From: Oligoflexus sp. | GTDB taxonomy: Bacteria; Bdellovibrionota_B; Oligoflexia; Oligoflexales; Oligoflexaceae | Direction of reading: 5' to 3' | NCBI RefSeq assembly: GCF_035712445.1 | Contig: NZ_DASTAT010000022.1 | Location: forward strand, 62,001 to 126,000 | Length of the DNA: 64,000 nucleotides | Shown: piece after piece, positions 43,217-52,628 of the stretch | Position numbering within the stretch: the stretch's first letter is position 1 | Layout: each line of letters starts with the position of its first letter | Position numbers and translations under genes: made by a program | The notes under the pieces: model-generated | Told to the model about the DNA's origin: nothing | The model's input: only the letters and a program-made list of their open reading frames with translations | Database searches by the model: none

Positions 43217-44971
43217 TCAATCGCCTTCACGGAGTGGAGTGTAAGCCTTAAGAGTAGCGATTTCCCAGTCGTAGAGCTGGGGCAATTGCCGAATCTGTTC
43301 CTGAACGCTGATGTTTTCCGCAAATCCGGGCGCCTGGACAATGGCATTCAAGAATTTCTGCTGGCGCGCGTCCCGATAGTGATCGACGATGCGTGCCCAT
43401 GACTCCGAGGTTTTTTTCATCTGGCTGAGGCATTTCCAGGCCTGTTCCCGCAATTCGCCCGGCTCCCGAGTATCCAGGGCTCGACCGATGAAATAGCTTG
43501 CGCTGTCTGGAAAGGGAATAAAGGTTAAAGCTCGAAGGGCTCTCACAGCCACATCGATGTCCGGATCCCGACTAAGGGTCTGGAGTGCTTTAACCGAATT
43601 TTCCTGTCGTAGGTTGCCGAGGCCTTCTACGGCCATGACACGTACATGTTGAGCCTTGCTGCTCAGGGCCTGCTTTTGTAGATCCCGCTCCAGACTCGAT
43701 GCCTGCTGCGTACGTCCCGAAAGAGTGGCCAGAGCCAGCAGGCTCGCGTCCTTGATCGGGGTCCAGGTTTTCTCGCGCTCATAGTAGCGACGAAGGGCTT
43801 CGATGGATTCTGCGTCAGGATGCTGGATAAATTGCATCGACGAGATGCTGCGAGGCATTTGATCCGTCCAACCCTGTTCATCCAGCGCAGTTAAAAGCTC
43901 CCTCATGACAGCCGAGGCTTCGGAGCCGTCGACATTGCCAAGTAGATCGCTCAAAAGATTCAGGAAACGTTCCTTTCTCTTCTGAACGGCATCACGAATG
44001 GCAGGAAGGAGGTCCTGGGCAGCCTCGGGATGCGCGCGCAGAAAGTCCAGGCTTTGGCTGTAGAGGGCATTAATACGGTGACCCTGTTCCGAAGTCTCCG
44101 GTCCATCGAGCAATGTCAGCAGCTCCTTGATGCCCTGATGGAAAACCTCGGCACTTACCGGCGCCGTTTGCTTCGCGATACTTGCCTGCACAGTTTCAAT
44201 CATGGCCTGCCGATAGCGCTCCATTGTCACCGGTATCAGCTTTTGGCTGGCAATCATCTGGGCCGACGATTCGCTTGCACAGGTTTTGCTTTTTGCGCCT
44301 GTCCTTTGCAGCTCGAAACTGCTGGATGCTGTGGTTGGATCCTGCTTACGAAAACGTATCTCCAGCCTCTCGCGCCCATCTCCCTGGCTCAGGATTTTAC
44401 GCCCTCCATGGGGCTCGTAGACTATGTTCATTTGCGAATCCGGCACTGCTATCGACAAACCGGAGTCGTCTGGAAGTTGATAAGCCGTCTTGGTTTTTCG
44501 AAGATGCTTTCCATCGAATTGCAGATTTTCCGTATAAATTCCGTTCAGATCCTCACGGGGAACCGCGGTCAAAGAAAGAGGCGCGCCCAGAGACCAGGCG
44601 GGCATTTTTTGGAGGCTTCCGTAAATCAGGCGGATCAAATCATCGCTCGGCGGTTCGGAACTGCGAAAGATGACAGCCGAGGTCTGGGGATCGAGGCTGG
44701 CATAAAAGGCAATGTCCATATCCTTGCCCTGACGTACCCGCAGGGTCGCGAGCCGTTCATTATCTGCCGCCAGTTCTGTCACGATGATTTCATACTGCTG
44801 CGCAGCATCCTGCTGCTGCACTGCGAAAGCTTCCTTCCACTGCAGCGTGAATTCCAGGCAAGCGCTATCCTGAGGCAGGGTGACGTGCGAATTTTTGCGC
44901 AATTTATACCAGCCGAAGGCCAATAGCGAAACGAGTGTAGCCAGTCCAATGCCAACAAAAATTTTACGCAT
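43217..44971 (-). CDS. HEAT-repeat protein, membrane-anchored
   Basis: A 584-residue protein with an N-terminal hydrophobic anchor (IGLATLVSLLAFGW), a beta-rich region (about 40-220) and HEAT-type helices from about 270 on (RVMAVEGLGNLRQ, then VRALRALTFIPFPDSAS and ELREQAWKCLSQMK). HEAT repeats usually bind proteins. It lies 17 bases downstream of the lectin gene and is likely co-expressed, so the two may form a surface or periplasmic complex. ATG 44971 is chosen over GTG 44974 on spacing to GAGGGA. The family is not recognised. Confidence 0.78.
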   Translation of the reverse strand: MRKIFVGIGLATLVSLLAFGWYKLRKNSHVTLPQDSACLEFTLQWKEAFAVQQQDAAQQYEIIVTELAADNERLATLRVRQGKDMDIAFYASLDPQTSAVIFRSSEPPSDDLIRLIYGSLQKMPAWSLGAPLSLTAVPREDLNGIYTENLQFDGKHLRKTKTAYQLPDDSGLSIAVPDSQMNIVYEPHGGRKILSQGDGRERLEIRFRKQDPTTASSSFELQRTGAKSKTCASESSAQMIASQKLIPVTMERYRQAMIETVQASIAKQTAPVSAEVFHQGIKELLTLLDGPETSEQGHRINALYSQSLDFLRAHPEAAQDLLPAIRDAVQKRKERFLNLLSDLLGNVDGSEASAVMRELLTALDEQGWTDQMPRSISSMQFIQHPDAESIEALRRYYEREKTWTPIKDASLLALATLSGRTQQASSLERDLQKQALSSKAQHVRVMAVEGLGNLRQENSVKALQTLSRDPDIDVAVRALRALTFIPFPDSASYFIGRALDTREPGELREQAWKCLSQMKKTSESWARIVDHYRDARQQKFLNAIVQAPGFAENISVQEQIRQLPQLYDWEIATLKAYTPLREGD

Positions 44972-44988
44972 CACCCCTTATCCCTCTT

Positions 44989-47259
44989 TCAGTTTCTAAA
45001 AGTCCAACTTTTGGCCGCCGACGTCTGGCAGTTGCCAACGATCAGGCGAGTTCCATTCTGCACATTCGAAGTCGAAGGTTGCAGGCACAGTCCTCGTTGG
45101 GTCTTATACTGACCTTCCGAGGTCGACTCGAAGATCTGCTCCAAAGTGCCATCGCAAGGTCTGGAGTTCACCTGATTACCGTCCACCACAGTCAGGCAAC
45201 GATTATTGGGCGTTCGCAAGTTCCAACCGCTATTGTCCCAGCTCATGTTGTCGCCCGCATAGCAGTCCCAGAGTTGGACATGGGCATAGGTGTTATTTTG
45301 ATAGTGACCCAGAGGCACCTCCAGACATTTGCCGACGGCGCTATTGAAGAGCTGGGGACCAGAATTCCCTGGTATCACCCGGCAACTCGAATTGTTTTCC
45401 CAGCCCCAGCCGTCACCATCGGGATCGGAAGAGGCAGACGCGCATGTGATCTCTCCACTGCTAACAGGCGGAGGAGACAGAGGAGGGGGCGGCGGAAAGT
45501 CAGTTTTCACCTGGCAGCTGGTATTATTCTCCCAGCCCCAGCCGTCACCGTCTGGATCAGAAGACGACCATTGGCAAACCGGGATACCAAAATCGGGATT
45601 ATTCGATCCCGAGGATGAACCTGAACCCGAAGACCCCGATCCGTTGCTGCTGCCATCCGCAGGACAGTCGCCTTCGCCACGGATCAGAAGTTCTTTGTAT
45701 CCACCATCTTCATAGACCGAGCAGTAGCTGCTTTCAACACTGAGAAGGCGAGACGGCTTCCCGCAGAAACTATTGGCGACTCTGTCGCCTATAAGATCGC
45801 CTTGGTAAGAATAGCAGGCTCCGGTTTCCTGAGGATCGTTTTGGTAAACCCGCCAGCGATAATTCAAACCAGAGGATGATCCACCGCTGCTGGAAGAACC
45901 ACCGCTGCTGGAAGAACCACCGCTGCTGGAAGAGCCAGTTCCAGCTGAACTTCCGCTACCTGGAGAACTGGGTGTGCCTTCAGGCGCCGAAAATGTGGGC
46001 GAGAAAGGCATGGCTTCACAGTAGTTACCCCAGTTGCTGCCGGAAGCAATACGTGTACCAGGGAAGCCATGGACTTTATGGGTTTGCTTGTTGCGGGTGT
46101 AACCCGAGACGATCGTCCGAATTCGCTTAACGGCCTGGGACTCACAGATGCCGAAAAAATCATAGCTGCAGAGATAGTCAACCACGTCGGTGACTGTCTT
46201 TAGAATCGGCAAACTATATTCCAGGGTGGTGGAAATCTCACCCGAGAGGGCTGTCAGTTGATCCACATCGGCCCTCAGACAGCCTTCGGTCTTGTCAGCT
46301 GTAGCCGAGAATTTCACCGCCCCCTCCACGAGGTTCACCCGGACGTCGGCACTGACATAAGGCGCCACGATTCCCAGTCGGTTGACCCAGCGATTCAGCT
46401 CCGTGATCCCTGGAGACGCCGAACCCGTTACATCAAGGCGGGCGAACGGCACAACTTCAGCGTTCAGAACGATACCGCGAGTGAAATTGGGCAGAGAAAC
46501 TTCAGCAAACGTCTTACGATAACCCACAGCTCCATTGCCAGTAGCTGTCAGGGTGATCGGAACAGGGCCGATAAAGACGACTGTGCTCCCTTCGAGAAAT
46601 CGCTGGGTATATTCCTGGTTGTTTAAATCAACACGTCCCTGGAAATTGTTATACTCCTTGTTGAACACGTTATAAGTATAACTCAGAATCTGAATATCGC
46701 CTTTGACGGTTGCCTTATCGTCGGAAATCTGCGGCGTATAGCTCGTCGAATAGTCACTGAATACCGTGGCATCGAGCAGTTTGGTTTCGAAAATTCCAAG
46801 CAATTGACCGCTCACAGAGCCACCTGCTCGAAGGCTCCTGTAATAGTCACTGAAGGATATGCTGCTGAACCAACCGTAAGTGATGGATGCATCACTGTTT
46901 CCCAACCGATGGTTCGAACTGGAGTTGCGGTACCGAATCTGCGAGGAGTAGGAACCCGGTTTGGCGCCGACTGTCTGTATACTGCCGAGCAAAGCCTTTT
47001 GCTGACTCACGCGGGGAGCACCGATGTAATTGACTTTTCTGCCAATGTCATCAACTTCGAAGTCGGGCTTATAAACCTGCGACCCGATCTGCTGACTGGG
47101 CAGCATTCCCTTGGCCAACAGTCCTGCATAGGTTAGAGCTGGGGCGCTCTGCCGGAACACGTTGAAGTCGTTGACATCATCGTATGTGAAGAATTCTGAT
47201 GCCTGAGTTGGGGCGCTTGTTACCAGCAAAAGCGCAGTGATTCCAAATAGTTTTCGCAT
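44989..47259 (-). CDS. Secreted protein with carbohydrate-binding modules and ricin-type lectin domain
   Basis: A 756-residue secreted protein. Signal peptide: LFGITALLLVTSAPTQAS. Residues 25 to about 420 are a unique beta-rich region with paired Cys. Ser/Gly linkers (about 435-465 and 535-555) separate modules. Two near-identical SDPDGDGWGWEN motifs (about 563 and 606) each precede a Cys (SC) and resemble short carbohydrate-binding modules of polysaccharide-degrading bacteria. Residues about 640-756 form a ricin B-type lectin (CLEVPLGHYQNNTYAHVQLW). Function: carbohydrate binding at the surface is likely; no catalytic domain is seen. AAGGAG precedes the ATG; the HEAT gene follows. Confidence 0.85.
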   Translation of the reverse strand: MRKLFGITALLLVTSAPTQASEFFTYDDVNDFNVFRQSAPALTYAGLLAKGMLPSQQIGSQVYKPDFEVDDIGRKVNYIGAPRVSQQKALLGSIQTVGAKPGSYSSQIRYRNSSSNHRLGNSDASITYGWFSSISFSDYYRSLRAGGSVSGQLLGIFETKLLDATVFSDYSTSYTPQISDDKATVKGDIQILSYTYNVFNKEYNNFQGRVDLNNQEYTQRFLEGSTVVFIGPVPITLTATGNGAVGYRKTFAEVSLPNFTRGIVLNAEVVPFARLDVTGSASPGITELNRWVNRLGIVAPYVSADVRVNLVEGAVKFSATADKTEGCLRADVDQLTALSGEISTTLEYSLPILKTVTDVVDYLCSYDFFGICESQAVKRIRTIVSGYTRNKQTHKVHGFPGTRIASGSNWGNYCEAMPFSPTFSAPEGTPSSPGSGSSAGTGSSSSGGSSSSGGSSSSGGSSSGLNYRWRVYQNDPQETGACYSYQGDLIGDRVANSFCGKPSRLLSVESSYCSVYEDGGYKELLIRGEGDCPADGSSNGSGSSGSGSSSGSNNPDFGIPVCQWSSSDPDGDGWGWENNTSCQVKTDFPPPPPLSPPPVSSGEITCASASSDPDGDGWGWENNSSCRVIPGNSGPQLFNSAVGKCLEVPLGHYQNNTYAHVQLWDCYAGDNMSWDNSGWNLRTPNNRCLTVVDGNQVNSRPCDGTLEQIFESTSEGQYKTQRGLCLQPSTSNVQNGTRLIVGNCQTSAAKSWTFRN
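45882..45940. repeat. 18-bp tandem repeat in the Ser/Gly linker
   Basis: Three near-identical 18-base units (CACCGCTGCTGGAAGAAC on the + strand) encode the SSSGG linker of the lectin protein on the minus strand. The unit is in frame and could expand or contract without shifting the reading frame. Confidence 0.85.
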
Positions 47260-47473
47260 TTATGCGGCTCCTTGATATAGACAGACGAGCCGCAATATGG
47301 CAGCAAAAACTTAGTTTTTCCACTGCAAAAACAAATTAACGTACTCAGTTAAGATTCTTGGAAATTCTATGGGTTTCCGGGACCTTCGCCTGACTCGCAG
47401 CCTAGGTCCTGGCCGTCATGTATGCTGATATTTCAAGCGAGAGTGGCAAGGGTGGATAATGGCAGATTGGTCA

Positions 47474-47497
47474 CAAAAATGGGGGCTCTAAGGCCCC
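47474..47497 (-). terminator. Intrinsic terminator of the Tsp/Prc gene
   Basis: On the minus strand GGGGGC/GCCCCC (47480-47485 with 47492-47497) forms a 6-bp GC stem followed by ATTTTT, about 25 bases beyond the stop. Confidence 0.82.
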
Positions 47498-47522
47498 CGT
47501 CATCTGATTGAATTAAACGAAA

Positions 47523-49634
47523 TTATTTCTTCTCAGGCTTCACCGGATTCTTATTGTCGCTCACAGCCTTGTCAGTCTTTCCAGCTGGCTTGGTGTTCTG
47601 TGCCGCAATCATCGCGGGCAGCGCAGGATGGGATTCCAGCTTCTGCTTTTTCAGGAGCTGCACGTAATCAGCAGCCACGCGGACGGTTTCCTGCAGATAA
47701 ACATCGTCCTTGAGCGAGAATTCCGAGGATTCGTTCAGAAGCTCCTCTTCCTTGGCCTCTTTCTTATCCTTTTTCACGTCGTCCTCTTTCTTTTCCTTCA
47801 AAGACACCCGTGAACGCTCTTCCTTGTTCTTTCTATACTTCTCGATCTCGTCCTTGATCTTCTTGAACTCAGCATCGGAGGCGATGCGTGCTTCCGAACG
47901 CTTCTTCAGCTCAGGCACGAAAGGTTTCGTCAGATTGAACTTGGAATACTTCGCCGTCTTGATCTCTTCGTAAGGCAGCGCGTAGTCGTAATACTTCTCG
48001 CCGATTTCCAGCTCATCCACGATGCTGGGCAGAACCAGATCGGAATTCACACCCTTCAGCTGAGTCGAAGCCCCCGAGGCGCGATAGAACTGATTCACAG
48101 TCACCTTCACCGCACCCAGCTTTTGAGCCAGATCGTTCAGGTTCTGAACCGTACCCTTGCCGAAGGTGTGGGAGTCACCGACGATCAAACCACGACCGTA
48201 ATCCTGGATGGCACCGGCGAAGATTTCCGAAGCCGAAGCAGAATGACGGTTGATCATGACCACCAGCGGACCGTCGTACCAGGTGCTTTCATCGGGATCA
48301 TAGTAGGTCTCGGTCTCGCCGTTCGAGGCTTTGACCTGAACCACAGGACCGGCTCCGAAGAAAAGACCAGCCGTGCTGATGGATTCATCCAGACCACCAC
48401 CGCCGTTGCTGCGGAGGTCGAGGATCACCGCATCCACACCTTTGTCCTTCAGAGCCTTCAGCTGCTCTTTGGTGTCATTCGATGACGAGCGATAGTTTTT
48501 CAGACGTTTTTGTCGGCCTTCGAAGTCGATGTAGAAGGAGGGCAGGGTGATCACACCGACTTTCAGGTGCTTGGTCTTGCCGGCTTCCTTGGTATCGACT
48601 TCAATCACATGCGAAGACGCCTGCTGTTCGACCAGCTGAATCTTCTCGCGCACGATGGGCACGATCATCTTCTTCGAATTATTCGATTCTTCACGCAGAA
48701 CATGCAGCTTGACGACCGTGCCGCGAGCACCGCGAATTTTCTTCACGACCTCCTGCAGATCCATGTCGATCACATCCACCGCTTCGCCATTTTCCTGGCC
48801 CACGGCGATGATCTTGTCATTCACCTTCAAAAGCCCGCTCTTTTCCGCAGCGCCGCCCTTCACGAGGTTGGCGACGATGGTAAAGCCGTCTTCACTTCTG
48901 AGGCTGGCGCCGATCCCTTCGAGCGACAGGCGCGTGCGAATGCGGAAGTCTTCGAGGTCCTCGGCCGGCATGTAACTGGAGTGAGGATCAAGGGCCGCGG
49001 AGAAGGCATTGAGGAAAACCCCATAGACCTTATCCTTGGTCAGATCATTGTGGCGACGAACCAGGAGCTCGTAACGCTTTTTCAGCTTCTCACGAGCCTT
49101 TTCCACCGTATCGACGCTCATCTTCAGGTTCAGAAGCTGAAACTTGATCTGCTTGCGCCAGCGCTCGTTCACCTCTTCCACGGTCTTGGGATAGGCCATG
49201 TTTTTCCGGTCCACATTCAGGTATTCCTCGATCGTGAAGTCATACTTCTCGTCGATCACCTTGTTCACGAACTGGCTACGCTCGTTGAACCGCTGGGTAT
49301 ACTTATTCATGATCTCGTCGATCACCTGACAGTTCATGTCGCGGCCGATCAGATCATCCAGGCGATTGGCGTATTTGCTGGTGAATTCATCAAAGTCAGA
49401 CTGATAGAAATACATCTTCCCGGGATCCCAACTCTTCAGGAAGTTGTCGAGAGTCCGACGGGAAATTTCATCAGTGAAGGAGTTGTAAGAAAAGTGCATC
49501 TTGAAGTACAAAAGCACGAGCTGCCTCACCTCTGAACATGTCAGGGCAGATGCAGGCCCTGAACTACAGAGCAGTAAGACGGCCAACACTGAATACCGCA
49601 AGTACCGTCCGACTCTGTTTGCTTGAATAAGCAT
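47523..49634 (-). CDS. prc: Tail-specific (carboxy-terminal processing) protease, S41
   Basis: A 703-residue periplasmic protease that degrades or processes proteins from their C-terminus. Signal peptide near residues 12-30, PDZ domain around 225-310 (LEGIGASLRSEDGFTIVANL, GGAAEKSGLLKVNDKIIAV), then the S41 core. The catalytic Ser of RHSASASEIF (about S467) and Lys of TFGKGTVQ (about K493) fit the Ser-Lys dyad, with D in IQDYGRG. The C-terminus is highly charged (KEKKEDDVKKDKKEAK). Size matches E. coli Tsp rather than CtpA. GGGAGG precedes the ATG; a terminator follows. Confidence 0.95.
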   Translation of the reverse strand: MLIQANRVGRYLRYSVLAVLLLCSSGPASALTCSEVRQLVLLYFKMHFSYNSFTDEISRRTLDNFLKSWDPGKMYFYQSDFDEFTSKYANRLDDLIGRDMNCQVIDEIMNKYTQRFNERSQFVNKVIDEKYDFTIEEYLNVDRKNMAYPKTVEEVNERWRKQIKFQLLNLKMSVDTVEKAREKLKKRYELLVRRHNDLTKDKVYGVFLNAFSAALDPHSSYMPAEDLEDFRIRTRLSLEGIGASLRSEDGFTIVANLVKGGAAEKSGLLKVNDKIIAVGQENGEAVDVIDMDLQEVVKKIRGARGTVVKLHVLREESNNSKKMIVPIVREKIQLVEQQASSHVIEVDTKEAGKTKHLKVGVITLPSFYIDFEGRQKRLKNYRSSSNDTKEQLKALKDKGVDAVILDLRSNGGGGLDESISTAGLFFGAGPVVQVKASNGETETYYDPDESTWYDGPLVVMINRHSASASEIFAGAIQDYGRGLIVGDSHTFGKGTVQNLNDLAQKLGAVKVTVNQFYRASGASTQLKGVNSDLVLPSIVDELEIGEKYYDYALPYEEIKTAKYSKFNLTKPFVPELKKRSEARIASDAEFKKIKDEIEKYRKNKEERSRVSLKEKKEDDVKKDKKEAKEEELLNESSEFSLKDDVYLQETVRVAADYVQLLKKQKLESHPALPAMIAAQNTKPAGKTDKAVSDNKNPVKPEKK

Positions 49635-49878
49635 TCCGTCAACCTCCCAAGAAATCCCCCAGGCCCTCGCCTGCGAAACCTATTCCACCAGTATAGCAAA
49701 CCGCTGATTTTTCGTATGGATCATTTTTACACAGCGAATGGGCTAATCGGCAGAGTCTGCCCAGGGTATAGCTCATTTCTTTGTAACAGGAGTCAGGGGA
49801 TTAGGGTATGGGAAAGTGCAGGGAAATCTTGTGAGAAAGGCTTAAGAGGAGCGGACGGGAAGCCCCGTCCCCATTTGA

Positions 49879-50835
49879 TCACCAGGCAGTTTCCACTGCG
49901 GATTTTGCGCGTTTTTTGCGGGCTTTCGGCAGTGACGTTGGTTTCGGCAGCGTCGTTGACACCTGACTTACTGCCAGATTCCAAACATCCGTCACGTCAC
50001 GGGTTTCCTCTTGAACAGGTGCCTGGGCTACAACCGTTGCAAGACCTGTGACAGAGCTGAACTCTTCAGTCTCGCCAGCGTCATCGCGGTAAAGTCTTTC
50101 CTCTTCCACTTCGTACATCTTATGGGCCGAACGACGGCGGAGCATGACGACCAGGAAACCGGAAACCAGCATAAGGCCCAAGGCAGAACCGGTATAGACC
50201 AGCTCTTCGTAACGCTTGGGTGCCGTTCCTTCCAACTCGGTGGAAAGCATGGCGTTCCACGCCAAAGTCATGGCCTCTTCGTTACTCTGGAAGGCATCAG
50301 CCAGATCCGTATAGGTCAGGAGCGCCGATTTTTTCGAGCCCGAAAGAAAGATATGCATCTGGCTCATGGGAAAGCCGTTCAACTGAAAGGCCGTGTAAAG
50401 AAGGATGGCGTCGGCTTTCTGACGATAGTCGATGAAGCGGTGTTCAATGACTTGAAACTCGCGCACACCAGGGGCTGCACCGAAATCAGTCTCCAGTTTC
50501 TTACGGAGCGAGAGTGCTTCCGTCTCATCGATGGGCCTTGCTTCGTGAATGACGGCGACCGTGATGTTTCGATTATAGGTTGGCTTGCTGTAGTCTTTGA
50601 TTTTTTCTTCTTTGCGAACTGGCTGCATCACAAGGGTTTTACCCATGAGGTTGGGTTGGATCTGCCAGCCGATGGGTGGCGTCAACGTCAGACCAACTTC
50701 CGGGGATGACCAGGGGCGACCTTCAGCAATCCGAGGGACTTCGCCTGCTCCAAGGGCAACGGCCGCAGGCAGGGCCGCGGTGCCTATCGCACTGGCCAAG
50801 ACTGTATTCTGAATAAGACGAATTAAGGGCTTCAT
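49879..50835 (-). CDS. Hypothetical secreted/membrane protein
   Basis: A 318-residue protein. An N-terminal hydrophobic segment (about 12-30) acts as signal; a second helix (GSALGLMLVSGFLVVML, about 212-228) is likely a membrane anchor. The first part, residues about 35-200, is a mixed domain (PEVGLTLTPPIGWQI, QVIEHRFIDYRQKADAILLY) likely facing the periplasm; the basic C-terminal tail (RKKRAKS) would be cytoplasmic. No known family. ATG 50835 has GGAAG; the longer frame to 50907 lacks support. Confidence 0.72.
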   Translation of the reverse strand: MKPLIRLIQNTVLASAIGTAALPAAVALGAGEVPRIAEGRPWSSPEVGLTLTPPIGWQIQPNLMGKTLVMQPVRKEEKIKDYSKPTYNRNITVAVIHEARPIDETEALSLRKKLETDFGAAPGVREFQVIEHRFIDYRQKADAILLYTAFQLNGFPMSQMHIFLSGSKKSALLTYTDLADAFQSNEEAMTLAWNAMLSTELEGTAPKRYEELVYTGSALGLMLVSGFLVVMLRRRSAHKMYEVEEERLYRDDAGETEEFSSVTGLATVVAQAPVQEETRDVTDVWNLAVSQVSTTLPKPTSLPKARKKRAKSAVETAW

Positions 50836-50935
50836 CGACTTCCACTCCACATCAAGATCCAACAACAGCAAGAGCCCCAGGGGGTCTGGGTGCCTGCAAA
50901 ATGGCATACAAGAGGATCCATGTCAAGAGATGGAT

Positions 50936-50974
50936 TGTCAAAAAGGCCTAATAAGCCGCGGGGCTAACCGCAGC
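50936..50974 (-). terminator. Candidate terminator of the mla operon
   Basis: On the minus strand GCTGCGG and CCGCGGC (50974-50968 and 50961-50955) form a stem with one T-G wobble and a 6-base loop, followed within 12 bases by TTTTT, beyond the mlaD-like stop at 51019. Confidence 0.5.
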
Positions 50975-51018
50975 TTTGGTTTAAGCTATTGATATGATTG
51001 ATGTTCAGATCAGGCTGG

Positions 51019-52464
51019 CTACTGTCCGCTGGTGGCGATCGCGGCCATTCCAAAGAGGGCTTTGAGGTCCTGGTCGTTGAAGGTCAAGCCTGCACCCAGG
51101 AAGTAGTTCGACTTGGGATCTATGGTCGTGGTGCCGGTTTTAAAGCGCGTAGGATCGTCGATCCCGGCCATGGCCATCAGGTGATCGAAGAAAAGGACGC
51201 TGGCGTAGGCCTTGATATGCGCGGTCCGCCGGACTGTTTCATTTTTCTTAGCAAAATCATAGACTTCGGTTGAAAGTCGCAGACGATCGTTCCACAGGTA
51301 GACATCCGCGGCCACCCCGCCGGTCGTTTCAAAGAGACCAAGGCGGGCCCCAATCCACTTCCAACGCTTGGCCAGCTGCAGGTTGAAGCGCAGGGCCTTG
51401 TCATCCTTGATGGACTCCCGCGTTCGCGTATTGGTGGGCCCCAGGCCATCGTCGATAGTTTCCGTGCGGGTTTCGATCGTGCGTTCCGAATAATCGGTGA
51501 AACCGATCAGATAATAGGAATCCGGTCTTGTGGTGAACCGCAGGTTGAAATAGGTCTGACTCGTATCATCGCGTCGCATTTCAGTATGCGTATCCACGGA
51601 TACCTGCAGCTTCGTCACCGGCGCGAGCACCTGCCGCAGATCTTTCAAAGCGGCTTCGACTTCTTCCAGAGCGGCATCGTCATTCACGAGTTTGCCCAGC
51701 GTGCCCTGGCCCTTGTCGATTTTTTCCGAGATCTGTTTGATATTGGTCGTGGCGACTTTGACTTCGGCCATGGATTCATCAAAATTAGCCAGGATGCGAT
51801 CGATTTTCGCACGGTTTTCGGGATCCGTGATCTCTTTCAGCGAATCGGAGACCTCGCGGATATTCGAAACCATCGCCCGAATATCCTGGCGATTCTCGGC
51901 AAACATCTCTTTGGCATTGGCGGTCAGCTGCTCGATGTTATCGACGATGTTGCCGATCTTCTGCTCGCCCTTTTTATCCCCCAGCACAGCCGCGAGGTTC
52001 TCGGTGACCTTCTTCACGTCCGCTGCTATCGAACCCACGAGTTTGACGACTTCGGCAATATCCGCGGAATCAGGCGAACGGGGAATGTAACCGTTGGGAC
52101 CGAGCCGCTCTCCGGCGTTCTTTTCCGGGCGTACGATGTCGATGTACTTATCCCCAAGAAAACCCACGGTCCTGACGGCCACCTGGGATCCGGCAGGAAT
52201 GGGGACTTCCTCAAGCACTTCCAGCTCGACCTCGGTGGCTGTTTCGCTCAGCTTAATCTGTACCACACGGCCTATATTCACGCCGTTGGTCTTCACATGC
52301 GTATTTTCCAAAATTCCCGAGGCATCTTTGAGGACGGTATAGTAGCTGACTTTGGATTTGCGATCGAAGAGTTCCGGACTCACGAAGAATATGGCCACGG
52401 CGGTCGCGGAAAGGCCTATAAGCGTAAACAGGCCAACTTTAAATTCCGTTCCCATCCGGCTCAT
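51019..52464 (-). CDS. mlaD: MlaD/MCE-family protein with strand-rich C-terminus
   Basis: A 481-residue protein with one N-terminal membrane helix (LFTLIGLSATAVAIFFV) and an MCE domain (about 35-120): SYYTVLKDASGILENTHVK, then GFLGDKYIDIV. MCE domains form rings that pass lipids between membranes. A long helical stalk follows (about 130-280). The last 170 residues are strand-rich (YYLIGFTDYS, RFNLQLAKRW, AYASVLFFDHL) as in an outer-membrane domain. Usual MlaD is about 180 residues, so this is a much longer, possibly membrane-spanning-gap type. Third gene of the mlaE-mlaF-mlaD set. Confidence 0.9.
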   Translation of the reverse strand: MSRMGTEFKVGLFTLIGLSATAVAIFFVSPELFDRKSKVSYYTVLKDASGILENTHVKTNGVNIGRVVQIKLSETATEVELEVLEEVPIPAGSQVAVRTVGFLGDKYIDIVRPEKNAGERLGPNGYIPRSPDSADIAEVVKLVGSIAADVKKVTENLAAVLGDKKGEQKIGNIVDNIEQLTANAKEMFAENRQDIRAMVSNIREVSDSLKEITDPENRAKIDRILANFDESMAEVKVATTNIKQISEKIDKGQGTLGKLVNDDAALEEVEAALKDLRQVLAPVTKLQVSVDTHTEMRRDDTSQTYFNLRFTTRPDSYYLIGFTDYSERTIETRTETIDDGLGPTNTRTRESIKDDKALRFNLQLAKRWKWIGARLGLFETTGGVAADVYLWNDRLRLSTEVYDFAKKNETVRRTAHIKAYASVLFFDHLMAMAGIDDPTRFKTGTTTIDPKSNYFLGAGLTFNDQDLKALFGMAAIATSGQ

Positions 52465-52628
52465 GAACTGTGAACTCCTTTTGATCCGTCTTCGGTAAGC
52501 AGCTTATCGTCTGCCAGGGCTGTAACTTAACGAATAGGGGCGCCCCTCGTCCAATGAATAAACTCCAAGTTTTACGCTTTTCCCCAGCTGATCTGTGCGC
52601 TTGAAAGCACAGCTGTGCAGCCGGGGCC

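Noticed and set aside
52593..52612. Hairpin CTGTGC/GCACAG between mlaF and the MCE gene
   Set aside because: Only 6 bp, no T-tract, and inside an operon; could be RNA processing but is too weak to call.
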